From assembly GCA_002298125.1 (NCBI GenBank), contig DBMJ01000011.1, positions 310,001-374,000 of the forward strand: a DNA stretch of 64,000 bases, in the 5' to 3' direction. Source of the stretch: Clostridium sp. UBA701 (GTDB taxonomy: Bacteria; Bacillota; Clostridia; Clostridiales; Clostridiaceae). The translations under genes and the position numbers were made by a program. Position 1 is the first letter of the stretch; each line of letters begins with the position of its first letter. The notes below the pieces were generated by a model, which saw only the letters and a list, made by a program, of their open reading frames with translations, ran no database searches and was not told the DNA's origin. This document shows positions 23,413-31,896 of the stretch, piece by piece.

Positions 23413-25776
23413 ATTTATATCTGAAAATTCAATATGTATTTTTTCTTCTACTGAAGGACTTACCATTGCATTACTCTCCTCTAAAGCTGTCCTTTTTTTG
23501 CCTCTGTCAAATTTTATGATAAATTCTGTGCCAATACCCTCTGTGCTTATCACTGTTATGCTGCCATCCATAAGCTCTACCATCTTCTTTACAAGTGAAA
23601 GACCTATACCTGTACCTTCTGCACTTCTTGAAAGTGAATTGTTTACCTGTACATATCTATCAAATATTAAATCCACCTTATCATTAGGTATGCCTATTCC
23701 TTCATCTTTGACACTTAAATAAAAATTATTTTTTCCCACAGCGAGGGCCACGATTATTTTTTTACCACTAGGAGTAAACTTAATTGCATTTGAAAGGAGG
23801 TTTAAAATAATTTTTTCATATTTTTCTCTATCTAGGGTTATCAAGGCTTCCTCTACATTTGTATCAAAAATCAAGGATATACCTCTACTTTCTGCAAAAG
23901 GATTAACCAAATTTACTATATCCTCAGTATTGTATACCACATCAAAGCAGCTGTTATTAAGGCTTAAAAAGCCTGCCTCTGCCTTTGACAGATCTAATAT
24001 GTTATTTATTAACTTCAAAAGCCTGCTACTATTCTGACTAATACGGTTTAATATTTTTTCAATATTTGGTGTAAGCTCCTCCCTGTAAATATCTGTAGCC
24101 AGCTTTATGGAGGAGTAAATTATGGTAAGTGGGGTTCTAAGCTCGTGAGAAATAATGGTAAAAAACTCATCCTTCATACGGGTTACCTTTTCTAGTTCTA
24201 GATTATGTTTTACCATTTCAGTAATATCCATACCATAAATATGTATGCGATTCACAGTTCCAGCTTCATTTAAGTAGGGCATAAAGCTGACGTTATAGTA
24301 TACGTCCTCACCATTGCTGCACCTTATCCTATACTGTGAATCTACATAGGGTTTTCCAGTTTCACCCACACTAATGAGATTGTTTGTGAGACTCTCTCCA
24401 AATCTTTTTCTAAATTCATTAATAAAGCTTCGACCTACCATTTCCTTTTCAGTAGCTATATATCCAAGCTTTTCTGTAAGCTGAATACAGGCTTTATTTG
24501 CAAGTTCAAATTCTAGTTCTGGATAATTTACTACAGCCACAGGAATTTGAAGGGTATTAACTACCTGTTTTATGAAACTGCTTTGCTGCTTTATCTTTAT
24601 TTCCTGCTCCTTCTCCTCTGATATATCCTTAAAGCTAATAATTGTATATAACTTTTTATCATTCTTGTCTAGGATAGTATTAAGATTAAAGTTAATATAT
24701 AAAGCACGTCCGCTCTCATACTCTTCAATCTTTAATTTCATATTTTTAATAGATTTATTATCCTTTAGATGTTTTTTTATAAATCCTACCGCATCTATTT
24801 CAGGTTCATCTAGCCATAGTATCTTATTTCTTCTAGTTATATTCTTAAATTTATTAAACTCAGAAATATCAATATCTAAAATTTTACTTGCTGCCTTATT
24901 GCAAAAGTTAAATTCATCCTGTGTATTTAGAACCACTAAACCCTCAGAAATATTATTTATCACATCCTTAAGATGCATAAGGTGAGCCTTTTCTCTTTTT
25001 CTCAGTATTTCAATTATGTCACATTTTGCTTTTAACTCTGTGGACATATTGATGAGCTTTTCCTTATCATGGACTATTTTTTCTCTTTCCATGTATTCTT
25101 CTGTTACATCTATGTAGGTAAGGCTTATTCCTTTTGCTTCCTTTCCAAAGGAAATGGGATAACCATAAAGAGAAAAATATCGAGTAATCCCCTCTTTCTT
25201 AAACTGAATTGTTACATTTTGTATGGGAATGTTATAATTAGTAAAATGCTTTAAGTTTAATTCCTCTTTTATCATTCTCTTTCCTTTTTCCCAATATAAT
25301 TCCACCATATCAAGCAACTCGTATAGGTTTCTTCTTCTGTTACCCTTAAATAACCTCTCTAATTTTTCCTCTCCCCTGTTGTTAGCAAAGATAAAATTTC
25401 CTTCAGTGTCAATAACATAGGTTATATAGGGTATATTCCTTAGAATCTGCAGTGCAATACCCTGTTCAATCCCTTGGAATTCAGAAGTTTCATTTGTTTT
25501 AGTTAAATAAACCTCTACATAAGACTCCTTAGGATTTAAAACTATATTGAAAGCACAGTTTCTTATATTAATATTTTCTAGATTTATATTTTTATTTGTT
25601 TTTCTACATTCTCTAAAATAAATGTATAATGGTAGTGTTTGCATCAATGCTTCATCCAGATGTACTTCATTAAGGTTTAACATTTCAAGGAGACGTTTGT
25701 TGCAATAACTGACCTTTTCAGAGGCATAATCCCAAAACAATATGCCAAAGGGCAGTTCTTCAAATATGTAGTGCAT
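23410..25776 (-). CDS. Multi-PAS sensor histidine kinase 2 (orphan)
   Basis: The 788-residue protein has four PAS-like segments, beginning LPFGILFWDYASEKVSYCNKRL and continuing with NIPYITYVIDTEGNFIFANNRG, then ISEGLVVLNTQDEFNFCNKAA and IPVAVVNYPELEFELANKAC. HisKA (IISHELRTP) and HATPase domains (LLSNAIKFTPSG, DEGIGIPNDKV, GTGIGLSLVKKM) follow. No membrane helices are evident. The ATG follows AAAGGAGGT. The last PAS and the kinase core match kinase 1, so kinase 1 looks like a shortened version. No response regulator is nearby. Confidence 0.9.
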   Translation of the reverse strand: MHYIFEELPFGILFWDYASEKVSYCNKRLLEMLNLNEVHLDEALMQTLPLYIYFRECRKTNKNINLENINIRNCAFNIVLNPKESYVEVYLTKTNETSEFQGIEQGIALQILRNIPYITYVIDTEGNFIFANNRGEEKLERLFKGNRRRNLYELLDMVELYWEKGKRMIKEELNLKHFTNYNIPIQNVTIQFKKEGITRYFSLYGYPISFGKEAKGISLTYIDVTEEYMEREKIVHDKEKLINMSTELKAKCDIIEILRKREKAHLMHLKDVINNISEGLVVLNTQDEFNFCNKAASKILDIDISEFNKFKNITRRNKILWLDEPEIDAVGFIKKHLKDNKSIKNMKLKIEEYESGRALYINFNLNTILDKNDKKLYTIISFKDISEEKEQEIKIKQQSSFIKQVVNTLQIPVAVVNYPELEFELANKACIQLTEKLGYIATEKEMVGRSFINEFRKRFGESLTNNLISVGETGKPYVDSQYRIRCSNGEDVYYNVSFMPYLNEAGTVNRIHIYGMDITEMVKHNLELEKVTRMKDEFFTIISHELRTPLTIIYSSIKLATDIYREELTPNIEKILNRISQNSSRLLKLINNILDLSKAEAGFLSLNNSCFDVVYNTEDIVNLVNPFAESRGISLIFDTNVEEALITLDREKYEKIILNLLSNAIKFTPSGKKIIVALAVGKNNFYLSVKDEGIGIPNDKVDLIFDRYVQVNNSLSRSAEGTGIGLSLVKKMVELMDGSITVISTEGIGTEFIIKFDRGKKRTALEESNAMVSPSVEEKIHIEFSDIN

Positions 25777-25853
25777 CTATTCTTTACCTCCTTTAAAAAT
25801 ATTACCATCATAGTATTCTATAAAAATTACAAATTTCCTTCTTTTTTAGAAAA

Positions 25854-25887
25854 AAATGAAAGTCCCCATTTTAGGGGACTTTCATTT
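25854..25887. terminator. Bidirectional terminator after the 64-residue protein gene
   Basis: A 14-base perfect stem (arms around GAAAGTCCCC and GGGGACTTTC) with a 6-base loop and A/T runs on both sides. It lies directly after the minus-strand stop codon at 25890. Confidence 0.85.
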
Positions 25888-25889
25888 TT

Positions 25890-26084
25890 TTATTTTTCTC
25901 TTAGCTTATTTACAATGACCTCACATTCACTTAAGCATTGTTCAATGGAATGGAGCTGCTTTTCAATTTTACATTTTGTGCTATGGTTCTCTACCGTAGT
26001 TGCAGCATCATTTAAGTACTGCTTTACTTGCTTTAAACTAGAGCATGAATCTTCTACATTTTGACTTGCATTTTTCTTTTGCAT
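25890..26084 (-). CDS. Small helical Cys-containing protein, unknown function
   Basis: I do not recognise this 64-residue protein. It has a good ribosome site (TGGAGGT, 5 bases before the ATG) and its own strong terminator, so it is very likely expressed. Its sequence is polar and probably helical throughout, with four cysteines (C14, C38, C49, C53) and no signal peptide or membrane segment. It could be a small spore or regulatory protein, but nothing in the sequence proves that. Confidence 0.7.
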   Translation of the reverse strand: MQKKNASQNVEDSCSSLKQVKQYLNDAATTVENHSTKCKIEKQLHSIEQCLSECEVIVNKLREK

Positions 26085-26183
26085 ATTCTACCTCCAAAAT
26101 AAATTTACATCTTTTAGTCCTTTAAGTTTATTTTGTGTAGAACAGTGATAAAAATTCATATGCTTCTTTCAAGCTAGATATGA

Positions 26184-27959
26184 TTACTTATTACTTGGCC
26201 TAATATCCTTTATCTGAATTTGTGCATCTGACCTTCCATTATACTCATTTTCTTCTAGAGCATAAACTATGTCAACCAAAATATCCTTCCCATTACCAGC
26301 ATAACAATCTTGTAATTTACCTTTACCAAAATTATCTACAATAAAGTCCTCAAAAGTAGACAAGTCCTCAAAATAAATTGCTCTTATAAGCCTAGCCTTG
26401 CCAGTCTTTAAACTTAATCTTATGGCATTTTTATTTTTCCCCAACACCTCTGCCTTTTCTATCTTCAAATTCCTATCTCCAAATAGCGGTACTCCATTGC
26501 CATTTCCATAGGGTTCTAGCAGCTTTAATTCTTTTGCAAGCTGAAGGGTGGCTTTTTCTACTGGAAGAGACAGATCAATTCGCAATATAGGTATCATATC
26601 CTCTTCCTTCAAATTAAAATTTTTATTAAGCCTGGACCTCAATTCTTCTAAAGCATTTTCCTTAAGTGATAGTCCTGCTGCCATAGGATGTCCTCCAAAT
26701 TTACTCATAAGATTCCTGCATTTACTTAATTCTTCAAACATATTATACCCTTCAATAGAACGACCTGAACCCTTTAAATCCTCATGTGCCTTAGTAATAA
26801 CTATAGTCGGAAGGCAATATTTTTCCTTTATTCTCCCTGCTACAATACCTGCTATACTCTCTTCAATTTCATCGTTGTAAACCACTAGTACCTTATCCTT
26901 CTTATGCTTTTCTTCGATGATATTAGAAGTGCTCTCAAAGGCCTTTAAAGTCATGTATTTTCTCTGATTGTTCAGTTCATATAGCTTTTCTGCAAGTATT
27001 TTAGCCTGTTCTTTATCTTCTGTAATAAGCAGTTCACAAGCTATATCTGCAGAATCAAGTCTGGAGGAGGCATTAATACAAGGTCCTATTATAAAACCTA
27101 AAGAGAAGGTATTTAGCTTTTTATCTTTAAGCTTAGTCACTTGAAGAAGTGCATCTAGGCCTATATTAGCAGTATTTTGTAGCTGCAGTAGCCCCTTTTG
27201 CACCAGAAATCTATTCTCATCAATTAGCTCCATTACATCACACACTGTAGCTATAGCTGCAAATTCATAAAATTCATTAGGTATAGAATTTTTGTTCATA
27301 TATTCATAAAGTGCCTGTGAGAACTTAAGTGCAAGCATAGCTCCACAAATGCCCTTGAAGGGATATGAACAATCCTTTTGCTTAGGATTTATTATAGCAT
27401 CTGCATTGGGGAGCAAAGCACTTTTATTTCCTTCAGCATCAATGGATATAGGAATTTCATGATGATCTGTAATGATAACAGTCATTCCTAATTCCTTCGC
27501 TCTTTTAACCTGTTCAAAGGCTGCAATGCCATTATCACAACTAATAATGGTGTTAGCCCCTTCTCTTGCAAGCTTTTCTATGGCTTCTGTGCTCATCCCA
27601 TAGCCTTCACTTATTCTATCAGGGATATAATAGTGAACTAATGCCCCGCAATATTTTAAGGCCTTATATAAAATAGCAGTACTCATAACACCATCTGCAT
27701 CATAATCTCCAAAAACTATTATTCTCTCCTTATTGGTAATGGCTGCTGCAATGGTGCTTACGCCCCCTTCCATATCCTTTAATAGCCAAGGTGAGTGTAA
27801 ATCAGAAAAGGAGGGCTTTAAAAAACTCTCTATCTGCATCATATCCTTTAACCCTCTTCCAGCTAATACCTTGGCAGTTTCTGCACTTATTTTAAACTTT
27901 TCAGTTAGATATTTTAAATTTGAAAAATTACTTCCTTTAAGCATCCACTTCTTTTTCAT
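26184..27959 (-). CDS. recJ: RecJ-family single-strand DNA exonuclease, short form
   Basis: The 591-residue protein has all RecJ/DHH motifs: DYDADG (85-90), ITDHHEIP and FGGHPMAAGLS. It ends in a nucleic-acid-binding OB-like segment. Its length (about 590) is the canonical E. coli-like core size and lacks the C-terminal extension of the long form at 12027-14303. The ATG at 27959 is preceded by GGAGG at ideal distance, so the upstream in-frame TTG at 27971 is not used. It stands alone, divergent from mogA. Confidence 0.93.
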   Translation of the reverse strand: MKKKWMLKGSNFSNLKYLTEKFKISAETAKVLAGRGLKDMMQIESFLKPSFSDLHSPWLLKDMEGGVSTIAAAITNKERIIVFGDYDADGVMSTAILYKALKYCGALVHYYIPDRISEGYGMSTEAIEKLAREGANTIISCDNGIAAFEQVKRAKELGMTVIITDHHEIPISIDAEGNKSALLPNADAIINPKQKDCSYPFKGICGAMLALKFSQALYEYMNKNSIPNEFYEFAAIATVCDVMELIDENRFLVQKGLLQLQNTANIGLDALLQVTKLKDKKLNTFSLGFIIGPCINASSRLDSADIACELLITEDKEQAKILAEKLYELNNQRKYMTLKAFESTSNIIEEKHKKDKVLVVYNDEIEESIAGIVAGRIKEKYCLPTIVITKAHEDLKGSGRSIEGYNMFEELSKCRNLMSKFGGHPMAAGLSLKENALEELRSRLNKNFNLKEEDMIPILRIDLSLPVEKATLQLAKELKLLEPYGNGNGVPLFGDRNLKIEKAEVLGKNKNAIRLSLKTGKARLIRAIYFEDLSTFEDFIVDNFGKGKLQDCYAGNGKDILVDIVYALEENEYNGRSDAQIQIKDIRPSNK

Positions 27960-28081
27960 ACTAGCCTCCAATTATCTCTATTTCTTAATTATATCACATA
28001 GAATTAACTTGCTAAAATACAGGTTAAATTTTAAAATAAACTTAAGCTAAAACTATTATATGGTTTGAAAGGAGATAAATT

Positions 28082-28576
28082 ATGCTAACTGCAGCAGTAC
28101 TCACCGTAAGCGATAAAGGTTCACGAGGAGAGAGAATAGATGAAAGTGGGCCTGCCCTTATTGAACTATTAAGAAGTTATAATGTGGAAGTTGTAAAGTA
28201 CCATATGGTGCCAGATGAAATGGAGGAAATTTCTAAATTTCTAGTTCATCTATGTGATGAGCTCTGCTGTAATTTGGTGCTTACCACTGGAGGTACAGGC
28301 TTCTCCAAAAGAGATGTCACCCCTGAAGCCACTGCACAAATTATTGAAAGACAAGCACCTGGCATTGCAGAGGCTATGAGATTTGAAAGCTTTAAGCTAA
28401 CCTCTAGGGCTATTTTGAGCAGAGGTGTATCTGGTATAAGAAAAGAAAGTATAATCGTAAATTTACCTGGAAGTCCAAAAGCAGCAGTGGAGAACCTGGA
28501 ATTTGTCCTTCCTGCATTACTTCATGGTATAGCTATACTTAAGGGCACTGAAAAAGAGTGTGGAAATCTAAAGTGA
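28082..28576 (+). CDS. MogA/MoaB-family molybdopterin adenylyltransferase
   Basis: This family adenylylates molybdopterin before metal insertion, or carries a related MoaB role. The 164-residue protein has LTVSDKGSRGERIDESGP at the start, the nucleotide loop TTGGTGFSKRDVTPEAT, and VNLPGSPKAAVENLEFVLPAL near the end. Length is normal. The ribosome site is AAAGGAGA. It converges with the moaA/moaC genes and shares a terminator with them. MogA and MoaB cannot be told apart safely by eye. Confidence 0.93.
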   Translation: MLTAAVLTVSDKGSRGERIDESGPALIELLRSYNVEVVKYHMVPDEMEEISKFLVHLCDELCCNLVLTTGGTGFSKRDVTPEATAQIIERQAPGIAEAMRFESFKLTSRAILSRGVSGIRKESIIVNLPGSPKAAVENLEFVLPALLHGIAILKGTEKECGNLK

Positions 28577-28589
28577 TTCCGCACTCTTT
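28553..28589. terminator. Bidirectional terminator between mogA-type gene and moaC-MOSC
   Basis: Arms around AAAGAGTGTGGAAATC and GATTCCGCACTCTTT pair with one G-U. The mogA stop codon sits at the loop edge. The minus-strand side is followed by TCTTTTTC, the plus side by a weaker T-run. Confidence 0.65.
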
Positions 28590-28606
28590 AGAACTATTTT
28601 ATAAGT

Positions 28607-29518
28607 TTATAATACTTCTATGATTTCTCCTGCCATAATTTTACCTCCTGTAATAACCTTTGCAAATATTCCTTCCAGAGGCATAATGCATTTCCCCACC
28701 TTTTCTTTTATAGCACAGCCATTATGACATTCCTTACCTATTTGTGTAACCTCCAAAAGTACATCCCCTATTTTAAGCCTTGTACCTATAGGCAATTTAT
28801 GAAGTACTATTCCCTCTGTAGTTATATTTTCAGCAAAATCACCATAGGTTAGCTCATATAGCCCTGATGCTCTCATCTTATCTATACTCTCTTGAGCCAA
28901 AAGACTAATTTGGCGATGCCAATTACCTCCATGGGCATCTCCTTTAAGTCCAAAATTCTCAATTACCTCTCCAATCTCAATAGGACTCTTTTTTTCACCC
29001 TTTTTATTACTAATATTCACCGCCACTATTTTCCCCAGTTTGCACTCCTCCTTAGTGAAGCTTCCAGATTTTCCTCCACATTTTGAGATCAATTCAATAC
29101 TCCTTATAACCATGCCTTTATCCACTGCCTTACACATATCATAAATGGTGAGTGAAGCAGCGGAAGCTGCAGTAAGAGCCTCCATCTCCACTCCAGTTTT
29201 TCCCTTAAGCTTTACCCTTGAAGTAATCTCTATACCACTTAATTCTTTATTTATATAAAATTTAATATCAATAGAGGTAATTTGCAGAGGATGACACATT
29301 GGAATTATTCTCCAGGTTTCCTTTGCGGCCATGATTCCAGCTACCTGAGCCACAGAAAGCACATCACCCTTGGCAATTTTATTTTCCTCAATTAGCTTAA
29401 GAGTTTCCCTTTTCATAGTAATAATGCCTCTTGCCTCAGCAATACGTATAGTTTCCTCCTTGTCAGTTACATCCACTATTCTTGCTCTTCCCTCTTCATT
29501 AAAATGACTAAATTCCAT
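28607..29518 (-). CDS. moaC: Fusion of cyclic pyranopterin monophosphate synthase MoaC and a MOSC domain
   Basis: Residues 1 to about 158 are MoaC, which turns the MoaA product into cyclic pyranopterin monophosphate: MCHPLQITSI, GKTGVEMEALTAAS and YDMCKAVDKGM are all present. Residues about 163-303 are a MOSC domain (GLKGDAHGGNWHRQISLLA, then GKECHNGCAI), a sulfur-carrier domain of molybdenum cofactor sulfurase-type proteins. The fused length of 303 is consistent with two whole domains. The ATG lies 6 bases after GGAGG, which is formed by the last codons of moaA. Such fusions are known in anaerobic Firmicutes; the sulfur role is inference. Confidence 0.93.
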   Translation of the reverse strand: MEFSHFNEEGRARIVDVTDKEETIRIAEARGIITMKRETLKLIEENKIAKGDVLSVAQVAGIMAAKETWRIIPMCHPLQITSIDIKFYINKELSGIEITSRVKLKGKTGVEMEALTAASAASLTIYDMCKAVDKGMVIRSIELISKCGGKSGSFTKEECKLGKIVAVNISNKKGEKKSPIEIGEVIENFGLKGDAHGGNWHRQISLLAQESIDKMRASGLYELTYGDFAENITTEGIVLHKLPIGTRLKIGDVLLEVTQIGKECHNGCAIKEKVGKCIMPLEGIFAKVITGGKIMAGEIIEVL

Positions 29519-29520
29519 GT

Positions 29521-30468
29521 TTAACCTCCTATACGTACCATATCTCTTAGGGTGCGCTCCTTAGCTTTATTCATCTGGTGGGATGTTGGTTTTCTTAATA
29601 TACTCTCATAAAGCATTTCTAAAAGCTTCTCATGAGAACTCAAATAGGGCTTTAAATCTATTTCTTCATCACTATATAAGCATAACTTCAGCTTGCCATC
29701 ACTGGTTATCCTTATACGACTACAGCTGCCGCAAAAGCTATGTGATATGGGCTTTATAAAGCCAATTAATCTACCTCTGCTATCTTTATAATAGGTTGCT
29801 GGACCCTCACCAGGACGTATATCTATAGGTTTAAGCTTCATAATATCTATAATTTCTTCACTGCTAATATAGTTATCTAAATGGTTAATGCCCTCTCCCA
29901 CAGGCATAAGTTCTATGAATCTTACTAAAACATCATTTTCTTCTCCAAAGGCAAGAAAAGCTTCCACCTCATCTAAATTATAGTTTTTAAGAAGTACTGA
30001 ATTAATTTTAATGTCTGAAAGTCCTAGTTCCTTGCATCTTTTTATGCCCTCTAAAACCTTGTTTAACCTTCCTCCTGTAATAGCGAAGTATTTGTCCTCA
30101 TAAAGACTATCTATGCTGATATTTATACTGTTTAGACCAGAACTTATAAGCTCTTTTGCCTTATTCTCAAGCAGCATACCATTAGTTGTCATAGCAATCT
30201 TTATATCTCCATTTAAATGAGCAATACCCTTAATTATTTTACCTATATCTTCTCTTAGTAAGGGTTCTCCTCCAGTAAGCCTAACCTTTCTTATTCCCAA
30301 GGCCTCTCCTGCTTGTACAATTTTAATAACGCTATCCTCTGATAAAAATGAAGGGATTTTATAATTATGTCTGTTCTCTCTAGATACACAATAAAAACAT
30401 TTAAGATTGCAATTATCATTTAGTGATATTCTCATATAATCAATACATCGACCTAAAGCATCATACAT
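29521..30468 (-). CDS. moaA: GTP 3',8-cyclase MoaA
   Basis: MoaA is the radical-SAM enzyme for the first step of molybdenum cofactor synthesis. The N-terminal cluster motif is C20-x3-C24-x2-C27. The C-terminal cluster region FCGSCSRIRITSDGKLKLC is intact. The protein ends in the catalytically important Gly-Gly. At 315 residues it is standard length. It starts at ATG behind GGAGGGG. moaC begins 2 bases after its stop codon, so translation is coupled. Confidence 0.96.
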   Translation of the reverse strand: MYDALGRCIDYMRISLNDNCNLKCFYCVSRENRHNYKIPSFLSEDSVIKIVQAGEALGIRKVRLTGGEPLLREDIGKIIKGIAHLNGDIKIAMTTNGMLLENKAKELISSGLNSINISIDSLYEDKYFAITGGRLNKVLEGIKRCKELGLSDIKINSVLLKNYNLDEVEAFLAFGEENDVLVRFIELMPVGEGINHLDNYISSEEIIDIMKLKPIDIRPGEGPATYYKDSRGRLIGFIKPISHSFCGSCSRIRITSDGKLKLCLYSDEEIDLKPYLSSHEKLLEMLYESILRKPTSHQMNKAKERTLRDMVRIGG

Positions 30469-30502
30469 TACTATCCCCTCCTAAATTATTTATATAATTC
30501 TA

Positions 30503-30531
30503 TAAATATTCTATTTTACCTGCTTTTTCAA
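30503..30531 (-). promoter_or_regulatory. Promoter of the moaA-moaC operon
   Basis: Minus-strand TTGAAA and TATTTA are separated by 17 bases, about 35 bases upstream of the moaA start and just after the M16 terminator. I do not see a molybdenum-cofactor riboswitch; the leader is too short. Confidence 0.5.
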
Positions 30532-30542
30532 ACATTATTTCG

Positions 30543-30569
30543 TAAAAAAAAGAGGGTATTATCCCTCTT
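30543..30569 (-). terminator. Terminator after the M16 peptidase gene
   Basis: Minus-strand AAGAGGGATA..TACCCTCTT is a compact hairpin followed by a run of eight T residues, overlapping the stop region of the peptidase. Confidence 0.85.
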
Positions 30570-31782
30570 CTCCTAATAACAGCTGTAATATTGGAATTCT
30601 ATACAATTTTTCAGAAACTTCCTTTATATCAGTACAGTTTATAACCTCAATGTCCTTGAAGTCATCATATAGTCTTTTATAATCACCCCTAAGTAATTCC
30701 TCTAAGGCTAGTAGCTTACACCATTCCACTCCTCGTTCCCTTTTAAAGGCCCAAAATAGTTTATAGCCCTTCTTAAGCTTTAATAGCACCTCTTCATTTG
30801 GAAGTATCCTTCCCTCTGAAATAGAACTAAATAGCTCCTCCACTGCCATTATTGCTTCTTCTGCTTTTTCTTTGGAGGTTCCAAGATACGCAGTCCATAA
30901 ATTCATGCCATTATCTTGCTTAAGCTCACTTCCCACTTCGTAGGCAATACCTCTCTTTGTCCTTATCTCATCATATATAATACTGCTTGTTCCTACCCCC
31001 ATCCACCTATTAAAAAGCTTTAACACGTTTAGTTCCTTTTGGGATAAACCATCCACAGGGTATGCCCACAGCAGTTTTGCTCCCTTTAAGCCTTCTAAGG
31101 TTTCAACAAAAACTCCACTTTCTGGTACCTTCTTTATGTAACTAATGTCCCTTGATAATTTTCTTGTAAAGGAGCATAGTCTCTCCTCCATTATGGCTAT
31201 GAAATCCTCTGGGTTAAAGGGTGCTGTCACAGCTAACACACAATTATCTGGAGTATAATAATTTAAATAAAACTCTTTTATTTCTTTAATAGTTATTCTT
31301 GATAAGCTTTCACAGGTTCCAATGATATTTTCTCCAAAGCGGCTTCCTTTAAAGCTGTTATATAACATTAAATCCTCACAATGCTGATATGGATTTTCTC
31401 GCCATTCAATTAATTCCTGAAGTATTATTTCCATTTCCTCCTTGAACCCCGTCTCCTTAAAGGATGGGTTTATGAGGATATCTGTAAATAGATCTAGTCC
31501 CCTATAGAAATCCTCCCAAAGAGTAGTCCCATAGTACATGGAATAGCTGTAATTAGTCATAGCATTTTGAAAGGCGAATATTTCGTCACATTGATTATTG
31601 ATCTCACCTTCACTTCTATTTATGGTACCCTTAAACACCATATGCTCTACTACATGGGCAATACCTTCATTATAGCCCTCCTCGTATAGTGCACCTGCCT
31701 TGAAGGCAAAACAGAAAGAAGCCATATCACTTTCCCTTTTTTCGTAAATAATAGTGAGACCATTGTCTAATACTTTTCTCAT
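30559..31782 (-). CDS. M16-family zinc metallopeptidase
   Basis: M16 peptidases (processing-peptidase/insulinase family) are zinc enzymes with the inverted motif HxxEH. Here it reads H43-V-V-E46-H47, with downstream glutamates in the EMEIILQELIEW region supplying the third ligand. The protein is 407 residues, the normal size of the YmxG-type bacterial enzyme. It has no signal peptide, so it is probably cytoplasmic. The substrate is unknown. The ATG follows GAGAGG at good distance. It is monocistronic between two terminators. Confidence 0.9.
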   Translation of the reverse strand: MRKVLDNGLTIIYEKRESDMASFCFAFKAGALYEEGYNEGIAHVVEHMVFKGTINRSEGEINNQCDEIFAFQNAMTNYSYSMYYGTTLWEDFYRGLDLFTDILINPSFKETGFKEEMEIILQELIEWRENPYQHCEDLMLYNSFKGSRFGENIIGTCESLSRITIKEIKEFYLNYYTPDNCVLAVTAPFNPEDFIAIMEERLCSFTRKLSRDISYIKKVPESGVFVETLEGLKGAKLLWAYPVDGLSQKELNVLKLFNRWMGVGTSSIIYDEIRTKRGIAYEVGSELKQDNGMNLWTAYLGTSKEKAEEAIMAVEELFSSISEGRILPNEEVLLKLKKGYKLFWAFKRERGVEWCKLLALEELLRGDYKRLYDDFKDIEVINCTDIKEVSEKLYRIPILQLLLGEEG

Positions 31783-31861
31783 CTCTTTACCTCTCCCATT
31801 ATTTTATTTAATACTATTATACTCGATGAAATCTGGAAAAGCCACCTACTGAACATAAAGC

Positions 31862-31894
31862 AAAACAGGCACCCTCACAAAAGGTACCTGTTTT
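31862..31894 (-). terminator. Terminator after the KimA-like transporter gene
   Basis: Minus-strand AAACAGGTACC pairs with GGTGCCTGTTT (one G-U) around a 9-base loop and is followed by TTTTGC. It follows the transporter stop codon closely. Confidence 0.75.
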
Positions 31895-31896
31895 TC

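Noticed and set aside
25771..26064. Plus-strand frame of about 97 codons across the 64-residue gene
   Set aside because: It crosses a terminator hairpin and lies antisense to a gene with good signals; no ribosome site.
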